Source: Clostridiales bacterium
GTDB taxonomy: Bacteria > Bacillota > Clostridia > Oscillospirales > QAKW01
Assembly: GCA_003343605.1 (NCBI GenBank)
Contig: QAKW01000026.1
Location: 1 to 10,261, forward strand
Reading direction: 5' to 3'
DNA length: 10,261 nucleotides
Of the stretch, positions 1-7,610 are shown piece after piece. The translations under genes were made by a program, and so were the position numbers. The notes under the pieces are model-generated. The model was not told where the DNA came from and searched no databases. It saw nothing but the letters and a program-made list of their open reading frames with translations. Position 1 is the first letter of the stretch. Each line of letters starts with the position of its first letter.

Positions 1-1106
1 GCCGCCGCAGATTCAACCGCCGCGCCCCCGTATTCCGCCGGCACGGTGTAATACCCGCCGTCCGGCAGGTAAACCGGGGTACCCTCCAGCATCACGCCGC
101 CGCGGATGGTGCGCAGATTCATGCAGTCGATCCCGCTGCGCCCCGCACGCATAAAGACGAAATCCCCGCGCGTATCCACGGTGAAATTACGGTTGCCGGT
201 GCCCAGGGCGTCATTCATCCGGTAAGCGATCATCGGCAGATTCTCCTCCGCCAGCGCCTGCCCTCCCCAGAAGTTGCTCTCGCAAACGCTCTGCAGATAC
301 CAGCAGCTTGCAAAACTGCGGTCCGATCCGGCCGAACAGCGGCCGAAGGCGTCTGTAGCTCCGCTGCCCGCACTCGTGCCGCTGAGCAGCACAGCCCCGC
401 CGCTATAGCAGGCACGCAGCGTAATATTGGATGCGCCCCAGCCGGCAATCCCACCGGCGCCGGCGCTCACGGCGGTCACACTGCCGAAATTCGCGCAGCC
501 GGTGATCTCGGCGGAATCGCGCGCCACACCCGCAATGCCGCCCGCACCGTCTACCCCGCTCACAATCTGAATATCGGCCTTATTATAGCAGCTCAGCACC
601 TGGCATGCATCGGCATAGCCCGCAATGCCGCCCGCGCGGTTTGCGCCGGTTACACTGCCGCTTTCAATGCCGATATTCCGGAGCGTCGCCCCATAGCAGG
701 CGCCGAAAAGCCCCACGCCGTTCTGCCCCGGCAGATTGATATTCAGATTGGAGATGGTATGGCAGCCGCCATCGTAGGTTCCTTTGAAAACGGTTGCAAT
801 ATTGGCCATCCCCGATGCGTTCGAAAGATTCTTCCCGATGGGGGTAAATTCCCCTTCCAGGGTAATATCTTCCGTCTGCAAAAAGGTATAGCCCTTCAGA
901 TCCTTCCCGCCGTTGACCACAGCGGCCATCGCCTCCAGATCCTCCTGGCTCTCCACCAGGAAGGAACGCGCTTCCGGATAAAGGGCCAGATCGCGGGCAA
1001 GGGGATCGCCCGCCGCGTCTTCCGCCGCTGCCGGAAGCGCCGCTCCCCCCAGCAGGGAAACCGCCAGGCAGACGCTCAGAAACGCTGCAAGAACTCTTTT
1101 TCTCAT
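1..1106 (-). CDS. Secreted GLUG-repeat surface protein, N-terminal part (partial)
   Basis: The gene runs off the left edge, so only the first 368 residues are visible. The start at 1106 is chosen because an AGAGGA ribosome binding site lies 7 bases upstream and the product begins with a classical signal peptide: MRKR, a hydrophobic core at residues 5-22, then an AAA-type cleavage site near residue 28. Residues 150-240 hold three roughly 30-residue repeats, each with the core AGGIAG (158-163, 188-193, 217-222) and a following Cys-containing strand; this matches the GLUG motif of beta-helical Firmicute surface proteins. Residues 105-135 look like the usual pre-GLUG segment (FKGTYDGG, then GLFG). 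I infer export and probable surface attachment, but any sorting or S-layer domain lies outside the window. The substrate or ligand is unknown. It is transcribed alone, from the promoter at 1152-1180. Confidence 0.82.
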   Translation of the reverse strand, partial: MRKRVLAAFLSVCLAVSLLGGAALPAAAEDAAGDPLARDLALYPEARSFLVESQEDLEAMAAVVNGGKDLKGYTFLQTEDITLEGEFTPIGKNLSNASGMANIATVFKGTYDGGCHTISNLNINLPGQNGVGLFGACYGATLRNIGIESGSVTGANRAGGIAGYADACQVLSCYNKADIQIVSGVDGAGGIAGVARDSAEITGCANFGSVTAVSAGAGGIAGWGASNITLRACYSGGAVLLSGTSAGSGATDAFGRCSAGSDRSFASCWYLQSVCESNFWGGQALAEENLPMIAYRMNDALGTGNRNFTVDTRGDFVFMRAGRSGIDCMNLRTIRGGVMLEGTPVYLPDGGYYTVPAEYGGAAVESAA

Positions 1107-1151
1107 TTTGGATTCCTCTTTTCATACTCCCTTTGGATTACTGTTGTCAAA

Positions 1152-1180
1152 ATTATATAATGATTTGCCGAATAATGCAA
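1152..1180 (-). promoter_or_regulatory. SigA-type promoter of the GLUG-repeat protein gene
   Basis: On the minus strand the -35 box TTGCAT (1175-1180) and the perfect -10 box TATAAT (1152-1157) are separated by exactly 17 bases. A-tracts directly upstream of the -35 box (1181-1198) resemble an UP element, so a strong promoter is expected. A short inverted repeat, ATTGAT-ACC-ATCAAT (1199-1213), lies just upstream and could be a regulator site; that is only a guess. The leader would be about 38 bases. Confidence 0.75.
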
Positions 1181-1224
1181 GTTTTTTATCTATTTTTTAT
1201 TGATACCATCAATTAATAAGAGCT

Positions 1225-1263
1225 AATAAAAAAGTGCGCGGCAGCCCGAAGGCCGCCGCGCAC
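1225..1263 (-). terminator. Rho-independent terminator of the uvrC-rsmD-coaD operon
   Basis: The hairpin has arms 1234-1246 and 1251-1263, giving 12 pairs and one A-C mismatch around a CGAA tetraloop. On the minus strand it is followed by CTTTTTTATTAG (about 1233-1222), a good U-tract. It lies 13 bases past the stop of the acetyltransferase gene, and the GLUG-protein promoter follows it. Confidence 0.85.
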
Positions 1264-1276
1264 CCAATTACGCCGC

Positions 1277-2011
1277 TTACCGGCAGATCAGCCAAAAAAC
1301 CAGCGCTGCAACACCGAAAATCACCGGCTGATGAATCAGATAAATCCACAGGGAGTGCCGCCCAACCCATTCAATCGGGCGCGCCCGCAGGGTATAAAAC
1401 CAGGCGGGAAGCCGCCGCTCTTTCACCGGCCGGCCCAGAAAGGTTCCCGCCAGAAAGAGCAGAAAATAGGGCAGCAGCGGATAATAATCAGCGGAAAAAA
1501 AGCCCTTTGCCGGCAGGCCGATCACCGCGCAGAGCGCGTTTGACCAGCCGCTTCCGCGCGTGAGCATCATGCTCAGATAAAGGGCGAAAAGCACCACCGC
1601 CGTAAGCGCCGGAACGATCCGTTTCGGAAAAGTAAAAAGCCCGTAAAGCAGCATCGAAAGCCCGAAAAGATGCAAAATGCCAAACCAGATCTCCAGGCCT
1701 TCCAGCCCCAGCAGAGGCAGCAGAATCCCTGTTGCCAGCGTTACGGCCGCCGCCGCCGCTGAAACGATCAGCCCCCGCCTGAGCACGCTGCGGGAAAAGG
1801 CGGTGCAGATCCCGCTCACCAGCAAAAACGCGCCTACAAACAGCTCCTGCAATACCCAGAAGAGTCGGCTATCCAGAAAAAAAGCAAAGGAAACAGGCGC
1901 GCCGAAAAGGGCGGAAACCTCTTCAACCGCAAAAAGGGTATGATGCAGAATCATTCCCAGCACCGCAACGCCCCGAATCAAATCCAGGGCATAGATCCGC
2001 TCCCGGCTCAT
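1277..2011 (-). CDS. DUF1624/HGSNAT-like membrane acetyltransferase
   Basis: A 244-residue integral membrane protein with about seven hydrophobic segments. The N-terminal pattern RIYALDLIRGVAVLGMILHH (residues 4-23) is the signature of the DUF1624 / heparan-alpha-glucosaminide N-acetyltransferase catalytic family; the His pair at the end of the first helix fits the family. FLLVSGICTAFSRS, the DYYPLLPYFLLFLAG stretch and the C-terminal HSLWIYLIHQPV are further family landmarks. By family it would move acetyl groups across or at the membrane, but the acceptor is unknown. The start at 2011 gives a 4-base ATGA overlap with the preceding gene's stop and places the LDxxRG motif right at the N terminus. 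A longer reading from 2104 would bury 31 residues in the upstream gene and is unlikely. It is the last gene of the operon, with no strong ribosome binding site, so translational coupling is probable. Confidence 0.8.
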   Translation of the reverse strand: MSRERIYALDLIRGVAVLGMILHHTLFAVEEVSALFGAPVSFAFFLDSRLFWVLQELFVGAFLLVSGICTAFSRSVLRRGLIVSAAAAAVTLATGILLPLLGLEGLEIWFGILHLFGLSMLLYGLFTFPKRIVPALTAVVLFALYLSMMLTRGSGWSNALCAVIGLPAKGFFSADYYPLLPYFLLFLAGTFLGRPVKERRLPAWFYTLRARPIEWVGRHSLWIYLIHQPVIFGVAALVFWLICR

Positions 2012-2460
2012 GCTTTCTGCTTGCGGATGCTCTTGCGGGTCTCCTCGATCGCAAGATTGCTCTTCGAGAGGCTCTCGGCGGTACGCGCCAGAATGGTTTC
2101 GCAATATTCCACCGTAGCGTTTTTCAGCTCACGGGCGCTTTTCTGCGCCGTGGCAATAATTTCCTGCGCCTTTTCCTGCGCCTCGCGGTAAACCGCCTCT
2201 TCCGAAACCAGCTTATCGGCTTTGGCGCGCGCGGCCTTGAGCGTCAGCTCCGCTTCATCCCGCCCTTGCAGGATGATCCGGTCTTTTTTCGCCAGAATCT
2301 CATTGCCCCTGCGGATTTCCTCCGGCAGGGAGGCCCGCAGATCGGTAATCAGCTCCAGCAGCTCCTCGGTGCTCACCACCCGCTTGCCCCCGCTCATCGG
2401 CAGGTTCCAGGCGTCCTCCAGCAAATCTTCCATCGCAACCAGAATTTCTTCTACCTTCAT
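2008..2460 (-). CDS. Coiled-coil protein encoded after coaD
   Basis: A 150-residue, highly charged, Ala/Glu/Lys-rich protein with no membrane segment or signal peptide. Residues 1-25 contain the WNLPMSGGK stretch, followed by a leucine-rich helical part, and from about residue 50 to the end long heptad-like helices predict a coiled coil. Homologues with the same NLP-x-SGGK start commonly follow coaD in Clostridia; databases name them loosely ATPase or V-type ATPase subunit H-like because the coiled coil resembles ATPase stalk proteins. I see no Walker motif, so an enzymatic ATPase role is not supported. DivIVA-like or scaffold functions are equally possible. The start has a strong AAGGAG site 7 bases upstream and lies 2 bases after the coaD stop. 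The stop overlaps the next start by four bases. Confidence 0.78.
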   Translation of the reverse strand: MKVEEILVAMEDLLEDAWNLPMSGGKRVVSTEELLELITDLRASLPEEIRRGNEILAKKDRIILQGRDEAELTLKAARAKADKLVSEEAVYREAQEKAQEIIATAQKSARELKNATVEYCETILARTAESLSKSNLAIEETRKSIRKQKA

Positions 2461-2462
2461 GT

Positions 2463-2951
2463 TTACTCTCCTTTATGATTTAAACGCATCCGAATCTCCT
2501 CCGCCACCGCCGGATGGACAAAATCGGTAATATCCCCGCCGTTTTTTGCCACTTCCTTCACAATGCTGGAGGATAAATACATATATTCCGCGCTGGTGTT
2601 GAGATAAAGCGTCTCCAGCTCCGGGTTGAGCTTTTTATTCGTCAGCGCCATCTGGAATTCATATTCAAAATCGGTCACGGCGCGCAGCCCCTTTACAATC
2701 GCGGCCGCGCCGTATTGCCGCGCGCAATCGGCCAGCAGGCCCGAAAAGGTAACCACCTCGATGCCCGGCCGGCCCTCCAGGCAGCGCTGCAGCAGCCGCA
2801 TGCGCTCCTCCACGGTAAAAATCGGCTTTTTCGCGCTGTTTGCCAGCACGGCAACATAAACCCGGTCAAACAGCTTCGCCGCGCGCGTAATAATATCCAG
2901 ATGCCCCAGCGTAACCGGATCAAACGATCCGGGGCAGATGGCTGCCTTCAT
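2463..2951 (-). CDS. coaD: Phosphopantetheine adenylyltransferase
   Basis: CoaD transfers AMP from ATP to 4'-phosphopantetheine to give dephospho-CoA, the penultimate cytosolic step of coenzyme A synthesis. The 162-residue product has the usual family length. PGSFDPVTLGH (residues 7-17) holds the nucleotidyltransferase TxGH motif, KGLRAVTDFEYEFQMA is the substrate-binding segment, and YLSSSIVKEVA carries the C-terminal SS-x-x-(K/R) ATP motif. The start at 2951 is chosen because MKAAICPGSFDP is the normal N terminus and an AGAGGGGG ribosome binding site precedes it by about 9 bases. A 26-residue upstream extension would lie inside rsmD. The ATG overlaps the rsmD stop as ATGA, so the two are probably translationally coupled; the rsmD-coaD pair is common in Firmicutes. 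Confidence 0.97.
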   Translation of the reverse strand: MKAAICPGSFDPVTLGHLDIITRAAKLFDRVYVAVLANSAKKPIFTVEERMRLLQRCLEGRPGIEVVTFSGLLADCARQYGAAAIVKGLRAVTDFEYEFQMALTNKKLNPELETLYLNTSAEYMYLSSSIVKEVAKNGGDITDFVHPAVAEEIRMRLNHKGE

Positions 2952-3502
2952 TGGTCTTGCCCCCTCTTTTCCAAAAGCGTCACCTTCACCGGCCCGTAAA
3001 AGTATTCCCGGCGCAGGGAAAGCCCGCAAAAATCAAACTGCTCCGCCGCCGCGCTCTCGGCCGCTACCAGCGCGCCCGGGCGCAGATCCGGCGCAAGCAC
3101 GGCCAGCACCTCCTGAATCCGGTTCTGCCGGTAGGGCGGATCCAAAAACACCAGATCCGGCAAAAAGCCCGCCCTTTGGATCATTTTAACACAAAGCATA
3201 TGCTCCGCGCAAGTTTCTTTTGCAATGTTTTCAAATTGGCAGGCCCGGATATTGCGGCGAACCACTTCCAGCGCCTTTGGGTTATGATCGTTGAACCAGC
3301 AGCTCCGCGCCCCGCGGGAGAGAGCTTCCAGCCCCAACTGCCCGCTTCCGGCAAAAAGATCCAGCACGGCGCGGCCCTCCAGCTCAAACTGGATCGCTGA
3401 AAACAGCCCCTGCTTTACGCGCTCGAGGGTTGGGCGCGTATCCTCGCCCGGCAGGGTCGCCAGCCTCCTGCCCCGCCGCGTGCCTGCAATAATGCGCATC
3501 AT
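2948..3502 (-). CDS. rsmD: 16S rRNA (guanine966-N2)-methyltransferase
   Basis: RsmD methylates G966 of 16S rRNA on the small subunit using S-adenosylmethionine. The 184-residue protein has the family's N-terminal RIIAGTRRGRRL and TRPTLERVKQGLF (22-34), the SAM-binding motif DLFAGSGQLG (48-57), an acidic residue after the next strand (D72), and the catalytic DPPY at 121-124. The C-terminal strand pair ends in KVTLLEKR. Two adjacent ATG codons begin the frame. The first (3502) is better placed, ten bases from GGGGAGG. The uvrC stop is only 2 bases upstream and coaD overlaps downstream, so it is an internal operon gene. Confidence 0.96.
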   Translation of the reverse strand: MMRIIAGTRRGRRLATLPGEDTRPTLERVKQGLFSAIQFELEGRAVLDLFAGSGQLGLEALSRGARSCWFNDHNPKALEVVRRNIRACQFENIAKETCAEHMLCVKMIQRAGFLPDLVFLDPPYRQNRIQEVLAVLAPDLRPGALVAAESAAAEQFDFCGLSLRREYFYGPVKVTLLEKRGQDQ

Positions 3503-3504
3503 TT

Positions 3505-5304
3505 TTATGCATCCTCCCCGTGATAATAGCGGTAAACCGCTTCCGCGAGCGCTTCAGGCAGGCCCGCCCTGCTGCGGATTTCCGCCGCGCTCGCCTCCGG
3601 AAGCCCCCCGGGAAACGCTTTTTTCAGCTTCGCAAGGCGCGCCGGCCCCATTCCGGGCAGCTCCAGCAGCGGCGAGCGGGTCATGGCCCTGGAATGGGTC
3701 TTCTTCATATAGGTAATGGCAAAACGGTGCACCTCCTCCTGCAGGGAGGAAAAAAAGGCATAGAGCGCCGGATCGCTGCGCAGATCCAGCTCCCCGGCGG
3801 CGGAAACCAGCCCGCGGGTGCGGTGCCGCCGGTCTTTCACCAGCCCGAAAAGCGGGATCTCCCCGCAGAGATCGCGCACGGCGTTCAGATGCTGTGCGCC
3901 GCCGTCCATTAAAATCAGATCCGGCCGGCCGCCGAATTCCGCGTCGTCCAGATGCGCAAGCCTGCGTGCCAGCATCTGGCGGGTCGCGGCGTAATCATCG
4001 GGCCCCGCCAGATCCCGGATCTTGAATTTGCGGTAGGCGCTGCGCCGAAAGCGCCCCCCTTCCCAAACAATCATGCCGCCCACCATGGAATCGCTGCCGA
4101 AATTGGAAATATCATACATCTCAATCCGCTGCGGCGGCGCGGGCAGCCCCAGCGCCTGGGCCAGCAGCAGGGCGGTTTTCAGGGTGCGGTCGCCCCCGGC
4201 CTCCCGCTCGGCCAGCTTTTCAGAGGCATTTTTACGGCATAAAGCCAGCAGCTCCATCCCCCTGCCGCGCTGCGGGCAGCGCAGCGTAACCGGCCCGCCC
4301 CTTAGATCTGAAAGCCAGGCTTCCAGCAGCTCCGTATCCTCCGGCGGGAAGGGCAGCAGGATTTCCCGCGGGATCTGCTCCGGCCGGCGGTAATAGCGCT
4401 GAATAAAGGGGCCTGCCCAGTTTTCTTCCAGCCCCTCGCGGAAAACCACCGTATCCTGCATCAGCAGCCGCCCGCCCCGAAAAACCAGCACGCCCACAGC
4501 CAGCAGCTCTCCCAGCCGGGAAGCATCCAAAATATCGCGGTCGGGCCCGTTTTCGTGATCCACAATCTGATTCTGCCCCAGCTTCTCAATCCGGCGGATG
4601 CGGTCGCGCAGCGCGGCGGCCTTCTCAAACTGAAGCGCCTCGGCCGCGGCCTCCATCTTTGCCGAAAGGGCGGCCGTGAGGCCCTTGTAATCCCCTTTTA
4701 AAAAGGCCGTTGCCTCTTCCAGCCGCTCCCGGTACTGCGCCCTGCTCACCTGCCCGGTGCAAACGCCGCAGCAGTTGCCGATATGAAACCGCAGGCAGGG
4801 CCGCCCCTTTTTAAAATCACGCGGAAAAACGCGCCCGCAGGTTGCAAGGCCAAAAAGATCGTTTACCGTCCGCACGATCTCGGCCGCCGCACCCATCTGG
4901 GGAAACGGGCCGAAAAGCCTGCAGCCCTCCTTGCTTTCCTGCCGTAGCACCTGAAGGTGCGGATAGGGCTCATGGAGGTTTAAGGCCACAAAGGGATAGG
5001 TTTTATCATCCTTCAAAAGGATGTTATATTTCGGGCTGTGGCGTTTGATCAGGTTGTTTTCAAGAATCAGCGCCTCCATTTCGGAATTCACGCAGATGTA
5101 ATCGAAATCCGCCACCTTCCGCACCATCGCCAGCACCTTGGCGGTATGGCTTTTTACGCCGGTAAAATAAGAGCTTACGCGGTTTTTCAGATTTTTCGCC
5201 TTGCCCACATAGATAATCCGGCCCTCCCGGTCTTTCATCAGATAAACGCCCGGGCGGGTCGTCAGCACCGCCAGCTTATCCGTTACCTTTTTGGGAAATT
5301 CCAA
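3505..5304 (-). CDS. uvrC: Excinuclease ABC subunit C
   Basis: UvrC makes both incisions flanking bulky lesions in nucleotide excision repair with UvrA and UvrB. All parts of the 599-residue protein are present. The GIY-YIG nuclease has GVYLMKD (19-25), IIYVGKAKNLKNRV (30-43), Arg42, Glu82 and Asn94. The four-cysteine iron-sulfur site is at C156, C170, C178 and C182 (C-x13-C-x7-C-x3-C). The UVR coiled coil that binds UvrB spans about 206-241. The RNase H-like nuclease has MYDISN (D398), MDGG (467-469), VKDRRH and EEVHRFA, and helix-hairpin-helix motifs follow from 545. The start codon is TTG; no ATG or GTG occurs in frame upstream, and 14 residues before the PGVY motif is normal. The nearest purine tracts, AAAGGG and AAGGGGG, are spaced imperfectly, so initiation may be weak. 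First gene of the operon, from the promoter at 5342-5371. Confidence 0.97.
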   Translation of the reverse strand: MEFPKKVTDKLAVLTTRPGVYLMKDREGRIIYVGKAKNLKNRVSSYFTGVKSHTAKVLAMVRKVADFDYICVNSEMEALILENNLIKRHSPKYNILLKDDKTYPFVALNLHEPYPHLQVLRQESKEGCRLFGPFPQMGAAAEIVRTVNDLFGLATCGRVFPRDFKKGRPCLRFHIGNCCGVCTGQVSRAQYRERLEEATAFLKGDYKGLTAALSAKMEAAAEALQFEKAAALRDRIRRIEKLGQNQIVDHENGPDRDILDASRLGELLAVGVLVFRGGRLLMQDTVVFREGLEENWAGPFIQRYYRRPEQIPREILLPFPPEDTELLEAWLSDLRGGPVTLRCPQRGRGMELLALCRKNASEKLAEREAGGDRTLKTALLLAQALGLPAPPQRIEMYDISNFGSDSMVGGMIVWEGGRFRRSAYRKFKIRDLAGPDDYAATRQMLARRLAHLDDAEFGGRPDLILMDGGAQHLNAVRDLCGEIPLFGLVKDRRHRTRGLVSAAGELDLRSDPALYAFFSSLQEEVHRFAITYMKKTHSRAMTRSPLLELPGMGPARLAKLKKAFPGGLPEASAAEIRSRAGLPEALAEAVYRYYHGEDA

Positions 5305-5341
5305 CTGCCCTTTCGCACCCCCTTTTTCATCATATAAAGGT

Positions 5342-5371
5342 ATTATACCACAGTTTCTTCTTGATTGCCAA
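5342..5371 (-). promoter_or_regulatory. Promoter of the uvrC operon
   Basis: On the minus strand the -35 box TTGGCA (5366-5371) and the perfect -10 box TATAAT (5342-5347) are 18 bases apart. TGG directly before the -10 makes it an extended -10. The start point would be near 5335, giving a leader of about 30 bases before the TTG start of uvrC. No LexA/DinR-type box is visible. Confidence 0.72.
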
Positions 5372-5389
5372 CCCTGATTATGATAGAAT
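5361..5389 (+). promoter_or_regulatory. Promoter of the HAD-MFS-TfoX operon
   Basis: TTGATT (5361-5366) and TAGAAT (5384-5389) are 17 bases apart, and TGA before the -10 gives an extended -10. The leader would be about 27 bases, with AAAGGA 8 bases before the ATG. Its -35 box overlaps by one base the -35 box of the divergent uvrC promoter. Confidence 0.65.
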
Positions 5390-5422
5390 GATCTTATTCC
5401 GTGATTTGAAAGGAACCCTGAA

Positions 5423-6088
5423 ATGATTCAACTGATTGCTTTTGATATGGACGGCACCTTAACCGATTCCCGCGGGATCATCACCGCCTATATCAACCGG
5501 ACGCTTGCCCATTACGGCCGCCCGCCGCTGCCGGCCGGCCGGATCTTAAAACACGTTGGCTACGGCGCGCGCGCCCTGCTCGAAGGCGTGATGCAGGAAG
5601 CATCGCTGCAGGCCGATCCGGAGGAACTCTTCCGTTATTACGATGCGCTCTACCGCGCCGATCCCTCCTATCAGGTAGAGCCCTATCCAAAGATTCCGGA
5701 AATGCTGGCGGAGCTGGGCGCGCGGGGGATCCGCCGGGCGGTGCTCTCCAACCGGCCCCATCAGCAAACACTGCTGATTACCGGCGCTGTATTAAACGGC
5801 TGTCTCGATGAGGTATACGGCCAGCGCGCGGGAATCCCGATGAAGCCGGATCCGGCGGGCCTGCGTCTGCTCCTGCGGGAAAACGGCTGTCCCGAAAGCG
5901 GCTGCCTTTATGTGGGCGATATGCATTATGATGTGGAGGCCGCGCGTGCCGCCGGGGTCCGCTCGGTGGGGTGCAGCTGGGGAATCGGCGGATTTTCGCA
6001 GGTGGAATCAGCGGATTTCGTGATTTCCCACCCGCTGGAGCTGCTGGATATTGTGGATCAGCTCAACCGCGGAAGGAGTGCCCTTTGA
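5423..6088 (+). CDS. HAD-family hydrolase, phosphoglycolate phosphatase-like
   Basis: A 221-residue cytosolic HAD-superfamily phosphatase of subfamily I (helical cap). Motif I is DMDGTLTDS with nucleophile Asp8 and Asp10. Motif II is LSNRP (Ser109), motif III is the Lys of MKPDP (Lys141), and motif IV is GDMHYDVEAA (Asp166, Asp170). The cap lies between about residues 17 and 85. Length and motif spacing fit the Gph/PGP-like group, which dephosphorylates small phosphorylated metabolites; the true substrate cannot be told from sequence. The ATG has AAAGGA eight bases upstream. Its TGA overlaps the TTG start of the following transporter by four bases, so the two are coupled and may act on related compounds, which is an inference. 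Confidence 0.9.
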   Translation: MIQLIAFDMDGTLTDSRGIITAYINRTLAHYGRPPLPAGRILKHVGYGARALLEGVMQEASLQADPEELFRYYDALYRADPSYQVEPYPKIPEMLAELGARGIRRAVLSNRPHQQTLLITGAVLNGCLDEVYGQRAGIPMKPDPAGLRLLLRENGCPESGCLYVGDMHYDVEAARAAGVRSVGCSWGIGGFSQVESADFVISHPLELLDIVDQLNRGRSAL

Positions 6089-7299
6089 ACGCTTTAAAAC
6101 CTTCTGAAAATTGGCGCCTTACCATGGCGGCCTGCTTTATCGGCTCGGCTTCCCAGGCGGCGGTCAATAATTACGCGCCGCTGCTGTTCTTAACCTTCCG
6201 AAGCACCTTCGGGCTTTCACTCGGGCAGGTTACGCTGCTGGTTACCTTCAATTTTCTGATCCAGCTTCTGGTGGATCTGCTTTCGGCGGGCGTGGCCGAT
6301 AAAATCGGTTACCGCCCCTGCCTTGCCGCCGCGCAGTTTCTCTCGGCGGCGGGTCTGGCCGGGCTGGGGATCTTCCCCTTTTGGCTCCCGCCCTTCTGGG
6401 GGCTGCTGCTCGCGGTTTTTCTCTATGCGATCGGCGGCGGCCTGGTGGAGGTGCTGGTCAGCCCGGTGATGGAAGGCTGCCCCACCGAGCGAAAAGACGC
6501 GGCAATGAGCCTGCTCCATTCCTTTTACTGCTGGGGCGTGATGGCGGTTATTCTGCTCTCAACCGGCTTTTTCGCCCTGTTCGGTATAAAAAGCTGGCCG
6601 GCGGTGGCCGTTTTCTGGGCAGTGCTCCCGTTTGTAAACGGATTTCTGTTTCTCCGCGTGCCGATCCGCCCGCCGGTTGCCCCGGAAGAGAGCCATTCCA
6701 TCGCCGCACTGCTCAAAAAACCCCTTTTTTGGCTGTTTGTGCTGCTGATGTTTGCCTCCGGCGCGGCGGAGCTTTCCATGTCTCAGTGGGCAAGCGCGTT
6801 TGTGGAGAGCGGCCTGAGGGTTCCCAAAGCGCTGGGCGATCTGCTCGGCCCCTGCCTCTTTGCGGGCTGTATGGGGCTTTCGCGCCTGCTTTTTGCCAAA
6901 AAAAGCGCATCGCTGCCGCTGAAGCGCTTTATGCTGGCCGGCGGCGGGCTCTGCCTTGTAACCTATCTGGTCACCGCCCTCTCCCCGCTCCCCGCGCTGG
7001 CGCTTTTCACCTGCGCCGCCACCGGCTTTGGCGTGGGCGTTCTCTGGCCGGGAACCTTCAGCCTGGCCAGCGCCGCCATTCCGAAGGGCGGCACGGCGCT
7101 CTTTGCCCTGCTGGCGCTGGCCGGTGATCTGGGCGGAACCACCGGGCCCACGCTGGTGGGCTTTGTTTCCGCACGCTGCGGGGGCAGCCTGCGCGCGGGG
7201 CTGCTGGCAGCGCTGGTTTTTCCGGTGCTCCTGCTGGCGGGCCTTCTCCCGCTGATTTTAAAAAAGAAAGGAGGGCGCACAGATGGCGAGCTCCGCTGA
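6085..7299 (+). CDS. MFS transporter
   Basis: A 404-residue hydrophobic protein with about twelve membrane-spanning segments and a short cytoplasmic loop between halves (around EESHSIAALLKK). After the second helix the motif GVADKIGYRP matches the MFS loop 2-3 signature (G-x3-D-x2-G-x-R). It would use an ion gradient to move a small solute across the cytoplasmic membrane; the substrate is unknown. The start is assigned to TTG at 6085. An AAGGAG site sits six bases upstream, the codon overlaps the HAD stop (TTGA), and the product then begins NALKPSENWRL just before the first helix. Reading from an ATG at 5971 would add 38 residues of HAD frame-shadow, and the ATG at 6124 would cut into the first helix. 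The last 17 bases overlap the TfoX-like gene. Confidence 0.88.
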   Translation: MNALKPSENWRLTMAACFIGSASQAAVNNYAPLLFLTFRSTFGLSLGQVTLLVTFNFLIQLLVDLLSAGVADKIGYRPCLAAAQFLSAAGLAGLGIFPFWLPPFWGLLLAVFLYAIGGGLVEVLVSPVMEGCPTERKDAAMSLLHSFYCWGVMAVILLSTGFFALFGIKSWPAVAVFWAVLPFVNGFLFLRVPIRPPVAPEESHSIAALLKKPLFWLFVLLMFASGAAELSMSQWASAFVESGLRVPKALGDLLGPCLFAGCMGLSRLLFAKKSASLPLKRFMLAGGGLCLVTYLVTALSPLPALALFTCAATGFGVGVLWPGTFSLASAAIPKGGTALFALLALAGDLGGTTGPTLVGFVSARCGGSLRAGLLAALVFPVLLLAGLLPLILKKKGGRTDGELR

Positions 7300-7606
7300 A
7301 TTCGTCTCCTGGGCGCTGGAGCAGCTCCGGCCCTTCGGCACGGTGCGCGCCCGGGCGATGTTTGGGGAATATACGGTTTATATCAATGAAAAGCCGATCC
7401 TTCTGATCTGTGATAATACCGTTTTTCTGAAAAAACACCCTTGCCTGGAAACGCTGATGGAGGGCGCGCCGCAGGCGCCGCCCTATCCCGGCGCCAAACC
7501 CTGCTATATTGTCAATCTGGAGGAGCCGGCGCTCTGCGGCCGCGCGCTCGCGCTTGTAGAGCCCCTGACGCCTCTGCCGAAAAAAAGAAAAAAGAAAGGA
7601 ACCTGA
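7283..7606 (+). CDS. TfoX N-terminal-domain protein
   Basis: A 107-residue protein consisting of a single TfoX N-terminal-like domain. The sequence RARAMFGEYTVYINEKPI with ICDNTVFLKK (residues 23-51) is the core of that family; in Proteobacteria the domain belongs to the competence regulator TfoX/Sxy, but stand-alone Firmicute copies have no proven role. There is no DNA-binding C-terminal domain, so a regulatory function should not be assumed. The C-terminal tail is strongly basic (KKRKKKG). The gene starts inside the transporter gene with AGGAGGG seven bases before its ATG, and the next gene starts 4 bases after its stop. Confidence 0.82.
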   Translation: MASSAEFVSWALEQLRPFGTVRARAMFGEYTVYINEKPILLICDNTVFLKKHPCLETLMEGAPQAPPYPGAKPCYIVNLEEPALCGRALALVEPLTPLPKKRKKKGT

Positions 7607-7610
7607 AATT

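Noticed and set aside
664..1125. A 153-residue minus-strand frame starting at an ATG just upstream of the GLUG-protein start
   Set aside because: It is in another frame from the real gene. Its product is a Gly/Arg-rich shadow without family features, whereas the frame from 1106 gives a signal peptide and GLUG repeats.
2012..2104. N-terminal extension of the acetyltransferase to an ATG at 2104
   Set aside because: The added 31 residues are charged, lie within the coiled-coil gene in another frame, and precede the typical family start; the ATGA overlap at 2008-2011 explains initiation better.
6381..7127. A 248-residue plus-strand frame inside the transporter gene
   Set aside because: It is Arg/Gly/Ala-rich and overlaps a gene with clear membrane topology and a proper start; long shadow frames are expected in GC-rich DNA.
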